Source of the DNA: Scheffersomyces stipitis CBS 6054
Taxonomy: Eukaryota; Ascomycota; Pichiomycetes; Serinales; Debaryomycetaceae
NCBI RefSeq assembly: GCF_000209165.1
Contig: NC_009042.1
Coordinates: 682,001 to 746,000 of the forward strand
Length of the DNA: 64,000 bases
Direction: 5' to 3'
This document shows positions 31,873 through 41,783 of this stretch, in pieces. The notes below the pieces were generated by a model. It did not search any database and had not been told where the DNA came from. It worked only from the letters and a program-made list of their open reading frames with translations. Position 1 is the first letter of the stretch. Every line of letters starts with the position of its first letter. A program made the translations under genes and the position numbers.

Positions 31873-32706
31873 TTAAGCGGATTGAGGCTTGGCGACACCG
31901 GTTTGGAAACCGTTCTTGAATCTTCTAGAAACGTGCTTCAAGTAAGCCATTCTACCGGTACCAGTGGTTCTTCTTCTCTTAGCCTTCAAAGCCCAGTTGT
32001 GGGATCTTAACTTGGCAGCTGGGTATCCACAAGAAGAACAAGTCTTCTTTTGGACGTGGAAAGAACGACGGCCACATCTGTTACACAAAGTGTGGGACTT
32101 GTTGTGACGCTTACCTAAAGATGGAGTACCCTCTATTGTTATGTTAGTATGGTTCCTTTCGAATAAACGAGAGGTGAAGTGATGCGATGAGATGAAAAAT
32201 GTAAAATGTTCCGAATTTGTCTGCTATGACTTATATCTTATACGGAAGGAATATGGCAAGGAAATTGAAATAGTCTTGATATGGTGAGCCTGGCTTCTGG
32301 TGGTGGAAATGTGACAGTGACATATGTTGCAATACTCGATCCTCTTCACAAAAGTAGTTCTTCCACAAGATTGAACATACAGTCGTTTCATTCAAATTTG
32401 TTCATGTCTACTGGTGAAAAATGCTCCATCTTTGACGTTCAATGTCTGAAATTTCTTCTTTGATGGATCAAGAATTCTTCAAATGATACTATTGTCCTGA
32501 TTGAAGTTAAATATCACGTTGATCGTCTTCTTGTTCATTCTTATCATTTGTACTCTGGAAGTCTATGGTATTCTTCTGGATTTCTAGTGGCATCTCAAAT
32601 TTTTCATCTTTCATTTTCATCGCATTGTCCTCAGCACTCTATACATTGGAGACGATGGCTGCTCTTCACAGCTGCATCCTCTTGTAGATCCTCACGTACT
32701 ACCCAT
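31873..32706 (-). CDS. RPL37: 60S ribosomal protein eL37, spliced
   Basis: The coding sequence is complement(join(31873..32132,32700..32706)), giving 88 residues. Exon 1 is only 7 nt (ATGGGTA) and exon 2 begins AGGGTACTCC, which restores [19 protein letters not shown]. The zinc-binding cysteines are in LCNRCG and [10 protein letters not shown], and the conserved end [14 protein letters not shown] is intact. The 567-nt intron has a GTACGT 5' site, a perfect TACTAAC branch point (32143-32149 on the opposite strand) and an ATAG 3' end 10 nt later. The protein is a core part of the large subunit. The intron sequence 32184-32193 reads GCGATGAGAT on the + strand. Confidence 0.93.
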
Positions 32707-33026
32707 GTTTGCTATCTATATTAATGTAGTTACTAAAACAACAGAAGTAGGTAAAGATTATGTTAAAATGTATATCTGTATAGGAAAATTTTCACCAGCC
32801 TGAGCCTGACAGAGAAACAGGAGAATGAGACTGGGAGTGCACACAGAGACACCAGCCAGAAGAGCTTGTACTATTGGCTATTGTGCAGGACACTCCAAAA
32901 CTGCCATACAAATTCCAAAGTATGGTAGTGAGACTGAGACTGAGCTTAATATATGGTACGGCATACAGTTCATTATTCTCACAACTGACGCAACTTTTGT
33001 CTCTTCATAATTTCTGTTGTGCAAAT

Positions 33027-33103
33027 CACGTGGATGTGTGACAACATTCGCATTTCTCAATTGTCCACGTGCACAGACACATTTAATTTGATTTCTAGGG
33101 TTA
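33027..33103. promoter_or_regulatory. Tbf1/Cbf1-type ribosomal protein promoter elements
   Basis: Two CACGTG sites and a TAGGGTT core lie within 77 bp, about 320-400 bp upstream of the RPL37 start. In Candida albicans, ribosomal protein promoters are known to combine Tbf1 and Cbf1 sites. The Tbf1-like site has one mismatch to TTAGGGTT. Confidence 0.5.
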
Positions 33104-33222
33104 GAGCCCTCGCACAAAGTTCAGTCGCGAATTCTCTCTCCAGAGCAATTTCTGAGCTTTCGCTGATAAAGCTCCATTTCTTCTCACACAAATCTCCCAT
33201 ACACTCCAACGCGGTTGCAAAA

Positions 33223-33229
33223 TTTCGTG
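33223..33229 (-). promoter_or_regulatory. SCB-type site upstream of TOS4
   Basis: TTTCGTG is the reverse complement of CACGAAA, the Swi4/Swi6 box, 220 bp upstream of the TOS4 start. ACGCGG at about 33209 is one base from the MCB ACGCGT. Confidence 0.4.
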
Positions 33230-33448
33230 TTTGTTTACCAACACCAGATAGTGTAAGTGCAGTCAGTCATGAGACGGCTAGGCGTGACCGGATGTTGTGA
33301 ATCTGGCTGATGCTGTCTCTTCTTTTCGAATCCGAACATCCTGGCCTGGACTTTGTTTCCAGAAACTTGTTGATTTTGCTTCTGAATTCTGTCTTGATTT
33401 TCACAACCCGAACTTTTCACTTTTCTTACCTCATCACTCGGAACCAAG

Positions 33449-35248
33449 ATGTCAGCACAGTTCCCACCCTCGTCTCCGTTGATTAGCAACGACGACTATG
33501 CCGTGTCGGATCCGTTTGCTGTCAAGTCCTCTTATTCCAAGGGCCAAGTCGAGGAAAGAGGAAGAACAGACTACCCCACGCCTAACCCATCGTCTGCCTT
33601 GTTCAGATCGTCGTCTCCAGTGCTCGATGCTGAAGAAGGCGACGATGAGATTGATGGCGAAGAAGACCTAGAAAAAACCGAGAATGAACTCAGACAAGAT
33701 ATTGAAGTTATTGAGAAGAGTAATGCTAAACAATCTACTAAAAATTCTTCGAAATCAAAGAAGTCCGTCTCCTTCAACTTACAGACCAAAGTGGCCATCA
33801 ACAAGGACTTCAACATTTTGCATCCTGATGCGCGTGTATTGAGAATCCCATTGGTGACTTCCAAATCGCATATTACCATCGGCCGTTCTTCAAAGACGTG
33901 TGACTATGCCTTGAACTCTCATGACTCGTATATCTCACGTTCTCATGTCTCCGTCTGCCATAATGCTGAGCACATCGTTTTGTCGTGTATTGGTTCCAAT
34001 GGGGTAGCCATCAGAATCCCAAAGCCTTGCTTTGTCTATGCCACCAGTGCAAAAAACCACTTTGTAGTTATGGAAAACAAGTCCGGCAAACCGTTAGACA
34101 TTACCAACATGGACTTACAGAAGACTCGTAGATCCATCGTGTTGGATGCTAACCATACCGAATTCTTTGTCAGAAAAAATGAGACGGTAACCTTGCCTCG
34201 TTTCTCCAACGTCTTGCTCGAGATATCCGAACAGGTCTTATTGTTGAATCCAGAAGATATTGAAGAAGAATTGACTGAGGATGAAATGCCCGTGTTGATC
34301 CAAAATGAGCCCATGGCCACTCCCTTGAAGGCTCCTCTCAAGAACTTCCCCCCAAGAACCCCAGTAAAGGCTTCAACCAATCAGGCTTTGGAACACAATG
34401 ACGACACTCCAAGTAAACCGCCGGTTGTCGGTTCGGTCCATGCTTCAGCTTCTGTAGCTGTCTCTTCTGCCATTGTTCCTTCTACCTTAGTCTCCGCAGC
34501 AGAAGGTCGCTCTGCAGTTCCTTCAGTCCTTAAAGATGAAGTCAAGATTTCGACTTCTCCAAAGGTCAAATCTGAAAAGGGAACTCCTAAAAAAGTCAGA
34601 AAGCATCCTCATATACATGTACAGCAAAAGTCGCTTGTTCATCCCAAACCAGTAAGTTCGTTCAAGATCTTTGAAGAGGTGAATAAAGAAGAACCAAAGA
34701 CCCCTTCTCCATCGGTTTCTCCTCAACTATTCAGACAGTCCACTCCATTAAATGACAAATCAAACACCTTCAGCAACCCTTCGACCCCCAAGACAAAGAG
34801 AGCACTGTCGGAAGAACCTCCTAAGCAGAAAAAGAAATCCAAGAAGACTCTGGAAATCGAAAAGGTCGAGATCAACCAGGAATGGATCAAAGACATCAAC
34901 AATGTCGAGGAAATCAACAACATCTTGATTAATCATTTGGCATTCTCGAGGTTGTCGTCTACGCCAGCATCATTCTTGAACACTATCAGTGTAGTCGCTT
35001 CCAAGTTGGAATTGAGACAAATCAGAGTACTCTTGCATAACATCAAGTGTATTGGTGTGATCTATAGAGAAGGAAAGGATGCAGCTGGTAAGCCTTTGGA
35101 AGAGGAATACTACTATATACTGGAGAATGATGATGATGCCAAACGTACCGCATTGGTCGCCAATGTCAAGGGCCATGGAGGTTTGAGATCCTGTAGAAGA
35201 ACTCACAAACAGTACTACTGGAAGAAGCCAGCACCCATCAAGAAATAA
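33449..35248 (+). CDS. TOS4: FHA-domain chromatin protein, Tos4/Plm2 family
   Basis: The 599-residue protein has one FHA domain at about residues 120-262 (LRIPLVTSKSHITIGRSS, DSYISRSHVSV, SCIGSNGVAIR), with the Arg, Ser and Asn pattern used to bind phosphothreonine. A disordered region rich in Pro, Ser and Lys follows. The last 130 residues are conserved (EWIKDINNVEEINNILINHL to HKQYYWKKPAP). Tos4 and Plm2 are G1/S-induced, bind promoters and histone deacetylases and take part in the replication stress response. The choice between TOS4 and PLM2 is not settled. An SCB upstream fits G1/S expression. The start is the first ATG. Confidence 0.85.
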   Translation: MSAQFPPSSPLISNDDYAVSDPFAVKSSYSKGQVEERGRTDYPTPNPSSALFRSSSPVLDAEEGDDEIDGEEDLEKTENELRQDIEVIEKSNAKQSTKNSSKSKKSVSFNLQTKVAINKDFNILHPDARVLRIPLVTSKSHITIGRSSKTCDYALNSHDSYISRSHVSVCHNAEHIVLSCIGSNGVAIRIPKPCFVYATSAKNHFVVMENKSGKPLDITNMDLQKTRRSIVLDANHTEFFVRKNETVTLPRFSNVLLEISEQVLLLNPEDIEEELTEDEMPVLIQNEPMATPLKAPLKNFPPRTPVKASTNQALEHNDDTPSKPPVVGSVHASASVAVSSAIVPSTLVSAAEGRSAVPSVLKDEVKISTSPKVKSEKGTPKKVRKHPHIHVQQKSLVHPKPVSSFKIFEEVNKEEPKTPSPSVSPQLFRQSTPLNDKSNTFSNPSTPKTKRALSEEPPKQKKKSKKTLEIEKVEINQEWIKDINNVEEINNILINHLAFSRLSSTPASFLNTISVVASKLELRQIRVLLHNIKCIGVIYREGKDAAGKPLEEEYYYILENDDDAKRTALVANVKGHGGLRSCRRTHKQYYWKKPAPIKK

Positions 35249-35302
35249 GCATACCCATAATCATATTACCATTAATTTTGTACATTAGCTAGCTTTTGCT
35301 TA

Positions 35303-37165
35303 TCACGTATTATATATTTTCGTACCTGACAGTTTTGAACTATATCTTTGTACTTCATAAGGATTCGTAACTGAAAACCCATATCCATATTGAAGCTTCT
35401 CTTCTTTCGTTAGCTCCTTAGGACTGCTAATTCTCGTCTTATCAAGCAGCAGGGTTAGCAGCCCTAGTCTTCTCCTCTTGAGGTGAGACTTAGTTACAGC
35501 GATGATCACGCCAATAAGTAGCTGCATCACCCATACTCCTACTAGAGATATACTTATCACGAACTCTAAGAACAAGTTCAGCTTATACATGGCAATAGTC
35601 TTCTGTACACCTTTGGCAAACACACTTCCGGCGGACAGGTCGGACTCGGAAATTACTGATTTCAAATTGTCCAGCAACTGTTTCTTGTTGATATTTGGGA
35701 TCTTAACAGAAAGATTATCGTTAATCCAAGTTAAACCAGATTCCACTTTGTCGATTTTTCTGCCAATAGTGCAGTATACAATGGTATTTACAGGTCCAGA
35801 AAAAGGAGTATTGCTGAAAATCGAGTTTACAGTATCGTTCAAAGTAGACATGAATTCGTGGAGGGTTGAGTTGATCTTGGACGATGTCAGTTTAACGGAG
35901 CCAAAGAGTTTGTCGTTGATGTTATCTTCTTGCTTCTGGAAGTAACTATCTATTTGAGAGAGGTATACTGATGTCATGTTCAGCAACTCTTTTGTCATCT
36001 GGGAGGTATCTATGTCAGTACCCTTCGCTTTTTTGATAAGTATCCTTAGTATAATGTACTGTAGAAATACAACAAACAAACCCAAAAGTCCCACTAATAA
36101 AAAAGAAATGGAGTAGTTGGAGAAAACATATGTAGATAGCCACGACTTAGGCAAAAAGCGCAAGTAAGGGTGGAGGAGATTGCTGAACGCTTCTCTCAAG
36201 TCGAAATAGTAATGAGTGTTCTGGTTGACCAAGTTTCCGATTATTCTTTCTTCTCTATTCCACTTTCTCCATTCATCATAAATCAATGGAACCATAACTA
36301 AAACTGCACATATTGCAAGAATGATTATTACAATTTTCGCAGCCATTTCAACAGAAGTGGACAAATTGTGCGACAATTCCTGAATGCTCTTAGAACCGAT
36401 ATCACATACCAGAAGAGGTTGCAATAAAGGAAATTTGACACCGCCTAGAGATAATGTCTCATTCTGGTTCCATTGATTTGTGAGTGACGTGAATGGTTCC
36501 TCGATGAGCTTCTTTGTACTATTTTCTACAGAGCTGAAGTCAGGATCTATCCTGATTTTATTGATTTCTCCAAGTACGCTGGATGGGATGGAAAGATTGG
36601 TGAGTTTTCCAAGGGAGAGCGAAATAGACTTCTGGTACTGATCCGGCGAGTCCAGATTATTGTTTCCAGTGAAGAAATCTGCTACTTTGCTGGCGGTGGA
36701 AACAACTTTATTAAGTATGGATGAAAGTCCATCGAGCCCCAGCTGGATATCATGGGTGATTTCGACTATTGTGGTATTAAGACCCTTGACAACCATTTCC
36801 GAGGTATCGGCAGCAAAATCGGAAGTACCCACAATTGCTGCCTTGAATAGACACGTATATGTTCCTAGCAACATTTCTACTGCAAACCAAATTAGATTGA
36901 GTATACTTTTCGCAGCCACATGTAGAAGAGCTAGTGTGCTGTAGGTGAAACTGTTTAGATTGTTTTCAACCATATTCCGGATCATGACAGATACCTTAGT
37001 CGGGAGTTCATCTACTGAGCAATCGGAGAAGTCTGGAATATTTCTGACGGCTGCTACTAGTGTTTTCTGAAAGAGGTACACTTTTATTGTCACTAGAACG
37101 AGCGCAAGCGTATACTTATTCAAGTACACCTGTGAGATGCGCTCTGCGAAGTTGAGATATGGCAT
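35303..37165 (-). CDS. PRM1: Plasma membrane fusion protein Prm1
   Basis: Prm1 stabilises membrane fusion between mating cells. The 620-residue protein starts with the family sequence PYLNFAERISQVYLNKYTLALV and has about five hydrophobic segments: residues 16-34, 88-113, 275-297, 350-376 and 535-560. The two long loops between them are rich in N-glycosylation sequons (for example NLS, NTT, NQS-like and NDT), as expected for extracellular parts. The position and length match fungal Prm1 (661 in S. cerevisiae). TOS4 ends only 54 bp from its stop, tail to tail. The gene is divergent from SMT3. Confidence 0.92.
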   Translation of the reverse strand: MPYLNFAERISQVYLNKYTLALVLVTIKVYLFQKTLVAAVRNIPDFSDCSVDELPTKVSVMIRNMVENNLNSFTYSTLALLHVAAKSILNLIWFAVEMLLGTYTCLFKAAIVGTSDFAADTSEMVVKGLNTTIVEITHDIQLGLDGLSSILNKVVSTASKVADFFTGNNNLDSPDQYQKSISLSLGKLTNLSIPSSVLGEINKIRIDPDFSSVENSTKKLIEEPFTSLTNQWNQNETLSLGGVKFPLLQPLLVCDIGSKSIQELSHNLSTSVEMAAKIVIIILAICAVLVMVPLIYDEWRKWNREERIIGNLVNQNTHYYFDLREAFSNLLHPYLRFLPKSWLSTYVFSNYSISFLLVGLLGLFVVFLQYIILRILIKKAKGTDIDTSQMTKELLNMTSVYLSQIDSYFQKQEDNINDKLFGSVKLTSSKINSTLHEFMSTLNDTVNSIFSNTPFSGPVNTIVYCTIGRKIDKVESGLTWINDNLSVKIPNINKKQLLDNLKSVISESDLSAGSVFAKGVQKTIAMYKLNLFLEFVISISLVGVWVMQLLIGVIIAVTKSHLKRRRLGLLTLLLDKTRISSPKELTKEEKLQYGYGFSVTNPYEVQRYSSKLSGTKIYNT

Positions 37166-37635
37166 GAGAGTACAATGTCAATGAAAGGGAGGTAAACAAA
37201 CGTAAAAATGAACGTAGATGATTTTCAAACTACAATTCTAGCATATATATTTGAGACAATTAGTTTATACTGTTTGCTGGAAAATTTGTCCGAAACAATT
37301 CTGAAACCATCCAGTTGCTAAATGGTATTTCAGATTGAGAAAATAGTACCATATAATTAATACATCATAAAACCATACAAACACCGGGAAAATTTGATAG
37401 TAGTTCACATTGACCGCTGACAGTTATGTATGCTCGATCTGTGCTCGCGTCTATGCCAGAATTGGACCCTTTACGGCTCCATCTAGCATGTGGCTAGCTA
37501 GAGAAGCTCCAACACAGTCGTGCGGATACCGAATCCATACGGAACTCTTTCGTCAGATTGTTGATGTTCAGATTTTCCATTGTAGAGCTACGGTAGTTTC
37601 TGGTGGCAATCAGTGCAAGTCAACCAGCTAGAAGA
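37166..37635. other. Divergent promoter of PRM1 and SMT3
   Basis: In 470 bp I see CTGAAACC at about 37300 and GAAACA at about 37293, each near the pheromone response element TGAAACA but not exact. No gene is supported. Confidence 0.4.
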
Positions 37636-37926
37636 ATGTCTGATACCGAGCAGAACAACACCCCCAAAGAGGAAAAGACCGACAACACCCACATCAACCT
37701 TAAGGTTTCTGATGGATCTGCTGAGATCTTCTTCAAGATCAAGAGATCGACTCCTATGAAGAGATTGATGGAAGCCTTTTGCAAGAGACAAGGCAAAGAC
37801 TTAAGTTCGTTGAGATTCTTGATTGACGGAACCAGAATATACCCCAACAACACTCCAGACGAGTTAGAGTTGGAAGATGGAGACACTATAGAAGCCCATC
37901 GTGAACAGACAGGGGGTTCGTATTAG
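37636..37926 (+). CDS. SMT3: SUMO (Smt3)
   Basis: The 96-residue ubiquitin-like modifier has a disordered N-terminus ([15 protein letters not shown]), the beta-grasp core ([55 protein letters not shown]) and the C-terminus EQTGGSY. Proteolysis after the GG pair would remove two residues, Ser-Tyr, to give the mature form. The frame is open upstream to a GTG at 37603, but the ATG at 37636 matches known Smt3 starts. A lysine in the N-terminal tail (PKEEK) could support chain formation. Confidence 0.96.
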   Translation: MSDTEQNNTPKEEKTDNTHINLKVSDGSAEIFFKIKRSTPMKRLMEAFCKRQGKDLSSLRFLIDGTRIYPNNTPDELELEDGDTIEAHREQTGGSY

Positions 37927-38588
37927 TCAGTAAGTACGAGTATAGTAACAGTACAGAATAAAGAAACTAGCAATGTCAGCTGTAGATCTTTTGGGTGAAT
38001 TTGTTGTGGTTTTTCATTTATCAGCCAAGGGCACGATAGCCAGGAGGGGCCAAGAGAAGAAGAATAGGCCAAGAGAAGAGTGGAGCCATAGAGACGAGGG
38101 AGTAGAGCGTGAGGGATGAGAATGGAGAGAACAGAATGGAGAGAGCAGTAGAAGAATCCAAACAGGAGACAGATAACTAGCAGATGCACTTATATAAGAA
38201 CACATATAGATACACACATAGATACACATACAGATAGAAATGTAACAGTGGAACGTAGTGGAAATGTGTATATGTTAAGACAATATATGTGTATAAGTAT
38301 GGACAAAGAGAGCATCTGAAAAGAGTGTAGAAAGAAAGCACAACACAGAAGAGCGACAAAGTGGAATAGAGAAAGCGGTCTTCAATCCTGGAGTATTCGA
38401 TTAGAACGACAATATAGAGATAGTGTACAGAGAACGGCTACTAGTGAAAAGTGTACAGTGAATATGTGCTCAGGGTATAGTCAGAATTTGGAACCATTTG
38501 GCACCAGAAAATCACCAGTACATTCCTGGAGTAGAAAATAGAAGGTTGATTTCAAGAGACAGCAGCAATACTACGGAACCATTTTAGA

Positions 38589-38814
38589 ATGTCACATTCA
38601 TCGGAGGAACCTTCCGCCGACTACGATTCGGAACTACAACTCCTAGGCCATGGGTTCCAGAATCGGCCCACTACGCTCAGGCACAGCTCCAACGGAGAGC
38701 TGATGCTAGCGAGTCATCGGATAATTCTTGATTACCGATGGAGACAATGAGCCCACGAGCTGGGAGACGGTTGCGTCACTGTCCTACGGTAGTACGATTT
38801 TCGGCAATGGCTAA
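38589..38814 (+). pseudogene. Possible decayed N-terminal fragment of a gene
   Basis: An ATG at 38589 opens 53 codons (MSHSSEEPSADYDSELQLLG...). The reading then looks protein-like in a second frame (ASESSDNS, ending at 38728) and in a third (ITDGDNEPTSWETVASLSYG, 38731-38814). Acidic, Ser-rich sequence of this type is common at cytosolic N-termini of fungal membrane transporters, but no membrane domain follows. It may be a truncated, frameshifted relic or chance. I cannot name a family. Confidence 0.25.
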
Positions 38815-39702
38815 AGATAGACCGTGACTCGTGAACGCCCGAAGATAGAGTTAGCGAACTTTGCTTGTCACGGTCGGAGTCACTACGACGGACAACTAAT
38901 TTTGGTTTGGGAGATTGGGAGAGATAAAGAGCTGGGCACTCTTGACCCAGGAAGAGAACAGAGGACAGCGGAAGCCGCAATGGTGCAAGAACACAATTCG
39001 CCGAGCCGGAGCAGAAGCAGCAGAAGTGTCTGCCATCACTAATAGTACCCATTTGTCGGCTTGGCCCTCGTCTCCTTGAACCTCCTTGTTGCGAGTCCAC
39101 GCGAATTACTGAGGAGCTAATTACTGAGGAGTGGCTCTCACTATTGTTGCAGCACTGGTGCAGCGATAAAGCAGGACCACCGCACACCGCACAAGATAAG
39201 AAGGATGAATGATTTTCTAGGAGGGGATTTCCGCAGAGGAGACGAGACTGGAGACGAATAGAAAGCCATAGAATATACGACTGTTGCCATACAGCCATAC
39301 TGCCGGCCATAGCCGCAATTCGAAACGTGCTGGACTTTTCATTTTGCACATTTCAATTGCTCAGATCGTTTCTAGCGACAGGTTTGGATCAGCCTATCGC
39401 GGTGGAATCAGCGCAATAAGTCGAACGACCGCATTCCTGTTTTCTCCCTATTTTCGGAGAAACTAGGAGCCCCTATACAAGCGCCAGCCAAATAATAATC
39501 CTGGGCACCTGCCAAAACCAGAAAATATCTGGGGAAAAGGAAATGCCTCTACTGGAGATCAATCCACAAAATGTGGGTATATTGTACGACATTGCCGTTG
39601 AATGACTCGAGTGCTTATCTATGATCAGCTCGGGATTTAAAGTCCATCAATCACACCCGGCTGGAGACACAAGCTATCTGGAGGACTGGACTGGGCCAGC
39701 AC

Positions 39703-39710
39703 TATATAAG
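39703..39710 (+). promoter_or_regulatory. TATA box of the spliced Cys-rich gene
   Basis: TATATAAG lies 157 bp upstream of the ATG at 39860. The leader between them is pyrimidine-rich (CTTTCCCGTTCTCTCACCACC), and a CCCCT stress-type motif occurs at about 39470. The combination suggests an inducible gene. Confidence 0.5.
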
Positions 39711-39859
39711 CCGGCAATGATCCACTACACTTTCCCGTTCTCTCACCACCACCTATTTTCATTAGTATCACTACTATCACTACTATTAGAACTTTACTAT
39801 CAGCATAACAGCACTAACAGCTACACTTAGCATTACTATCAACTACCTACTACTATAAA

Positions 39860-40121
39860 ATGTGCAAAACCGAAATCTGCGGAATTTGTCGTATGTATCA
39901 ACGATTTTATACCTCTTTCTGTCACACGAATACTAACAATTTTAGAACACAAGTCATGGACCGGCTGCGGCAAACATGTTAGCCAAATCATGGACATAAC
40001 ACCAAAGGACGGCTGGTGCACCTGCGAACCGGTCGACACCAGCGACATTATCATCAACGGCGACTTTTCATACCCACCAAGAGCCGGAACCGGGTTTGCC
40101 AGAAGAATGAGCAAGACCTGA
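39860..40121 (+). CDS. Small cysteine-rich protein, spliced, 68 residues
   Basis: The coding sequence is join(39860..39890,39946..40121). Exon 1 (31 nt) ends at TGTC and is followed by GTATGT. The 55-nt intron has a perfect TACTAAC at 39931-39937 and ends TTTTAG. Splicing gives MCKTEICGICQHKSWTGCGK, then HVSQIMDITP, KDGWCTCEP and a basic end RAGTGFARRMSKT. Six cysteines in CX4CX2CX6C and CXC patterns could bind metal. Small fungal proteins of the type MC...C..C...TW.GCGKH are widespread and mostly uncharacterised; I make this match from memory. A TATA box lies upstream. Confidence 0.82.
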
Positions 40122-41783
40122 ATCACTGGTCGGACGTCGAGGTGTTAGGAAGATGCGATGCTGGTCTAGCGTCTTCCGGATGGTTGTCGTCATCACATAG
40201 ACGACAGTAGAATTGGAATATGTATTCACCATTGTCTATATAGGTTTGTTTTAGGGTATGAAATATATATTTATTCAGAAGTAATTGTGAGAACCAGTAG
40301 GTAGCTAGAAGTGAACGAGAAGAAGAACTGTCGAGAGTTTGAGAAGCAGAATTAGTAGGACTTGACAGTGTTGATCTGGATCACCAGGAGATAGGATCAT
40401 TGGAAGCAGTTCAGTATATTCACAAAGACTCAATAGCATACAATAATATTCATAACGATGAAGTATTTTTGTAGGAACAAGAGGCAGCCGGAGTATATTC
40501 CAGAATAATAATATACTTTATTCCTTATACTTTTAAAAATTCTACAGATCTGTGGAGCACAAGCAGGTGTGTCAGAGTAGCCTGGCCCTCTAGTGGCATT
40601 TAGCACAAATAGTCAATATTGACGCACAGAATGGCTCTGGTGCATTCTGGGGATGACATTTTTCCGGGTTGCGCCACTTGCCAATTTCGTTGCCGTTTGC
40701 CGTCGACCTGAATTTTTGTTGGTCAGATAAATTCCAGCTACATGACGCTGAATTTCTGAGCTTTCAAGACATGCAATGGCAGTTGCACAGCCAGAGTTGA
40801 AACGGATGTGAGATACACGGGAGTCCAAGCGTATGATGTCAGAGGAAGTACCCCATACTTTGGAGTGCGTATAGACCGCGGTGCACATGTGAAAGAATAG
40901 AGCGACATTCTCAGGAGATCTGGTCTTGAGCAGAATAATGGGAAGAGTAGCAGCCAGAATAACGGCCAGTGTAGAGTAGTGCAGTAGAGGAGAGTGCTGT
41001 AGAATAGAGTGATGTAGATTGGTGTAGACTGGTGTAGCGTGAGCGATCAGTCCACGGATATCCTTCGTAGCCACATGGAAATATCAGCAAGCACCCCACT
41101 AAAGTGATGGCACTAATGCATTGCCAAATGCCATATGATATCATACACCAAAACACTGCCATTAGGCTGTACACCATCGCCAATGGCTACCAAACAAGCA
41201 CTTCCACCGTTGGACTAGCGTAGCACAATCTCCACTGTACGCAAGCCAGGCTCTTCCATTTGCCATATTCCAAAACCCGCGACATTCCAGTCCCCTCTGT
41301 CAATGTCGTCGACCCCAGAGCCTCCGCCTGCCCTCACGGTTTCTTTTTCAGTGTCCTTTTTTCTGGATTCGCTAGTCGTTCAAGTTTATGTAGTACCATA
41401 TAAAAATAGTTGCGCCGCCTAGTCTTTTCATACGTGTCTACCTGGAGAATATTCAAAAGTAAACGAAGCCGTATCTCCGTATCTTCTTGCCAAAGCTCTG
41501 TTGACAATTTGCTACCGACCCGCAAGATAATCCCGTCCAAAGATAATCCGGGCACTCACGACTTGGTACTATATATATCTAGAATCTCGCTCCACATTCA
41601 TCTTTCGTTTGGTGGATCTGCCCCACTTTAAAAATTCTCACGAACCACCAGAAACACAAATACCATAGACTATCAGCACAACAACCTAGACAGCAAGCAC
41701 ATTACCATACAAGCAACGTCCCATACCTGACATCCTAACCATATCTCACATAATTCGTTGTACTCCATATATGTATTCCTAGA
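40122..41783. other. Long intergenic region upstream of PSP1
   Basis: No gene is supported in these 1.66 kb. Minus-strand open frames at 40613-41183 have no recognisable domain. The last 150 bp before PSP1 are C/A-rich (CACCAGAAACACAAATACC), like a yeast 5' leader, so PSP1 may have a long UTR and extended promoter. Confidence 0.45.

Larger units (their letters stand above)
32707..33448. other. Divergent promoter of RPL37 and TOS4
   Basis: The 742-bp interval holds two CACGTG sites (33027-33032, 33066-33071) and CTAGGGTTA (33095-33103), which resembles a Tbf1 site. Closer to TOS4 lies TTTCGTG (33223-33229), an SCB (CACGAAA) on the other strand. No gene is supported. Confidence 0.5.
37927..39859. 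other. Long intergenic region between SMT3 and the Cys-rich gene
   Basis: The 1.93 kb starts with purine-rich sequence (38020-38170, many AGAGAA and GGAGA runs) and ACACATA repeats (38200-38240). It contains the possible decayed ORF at 38589-38814 and ends with a TATA box at 39703. Remaining open frames look random. Confidence 0.45.

Noticed and set aside
38732..39349. 205-codon minus-strand frame
   Set aside because: Composition is irregular, no domain is visible, and it runs antisense to the candidate relic and noncoding DNA.
40613..41074. 153-codon minus-strand frame
   Set aside because: No recognisable domain, weak coding character, and it lies in the PSP1 upstream region.
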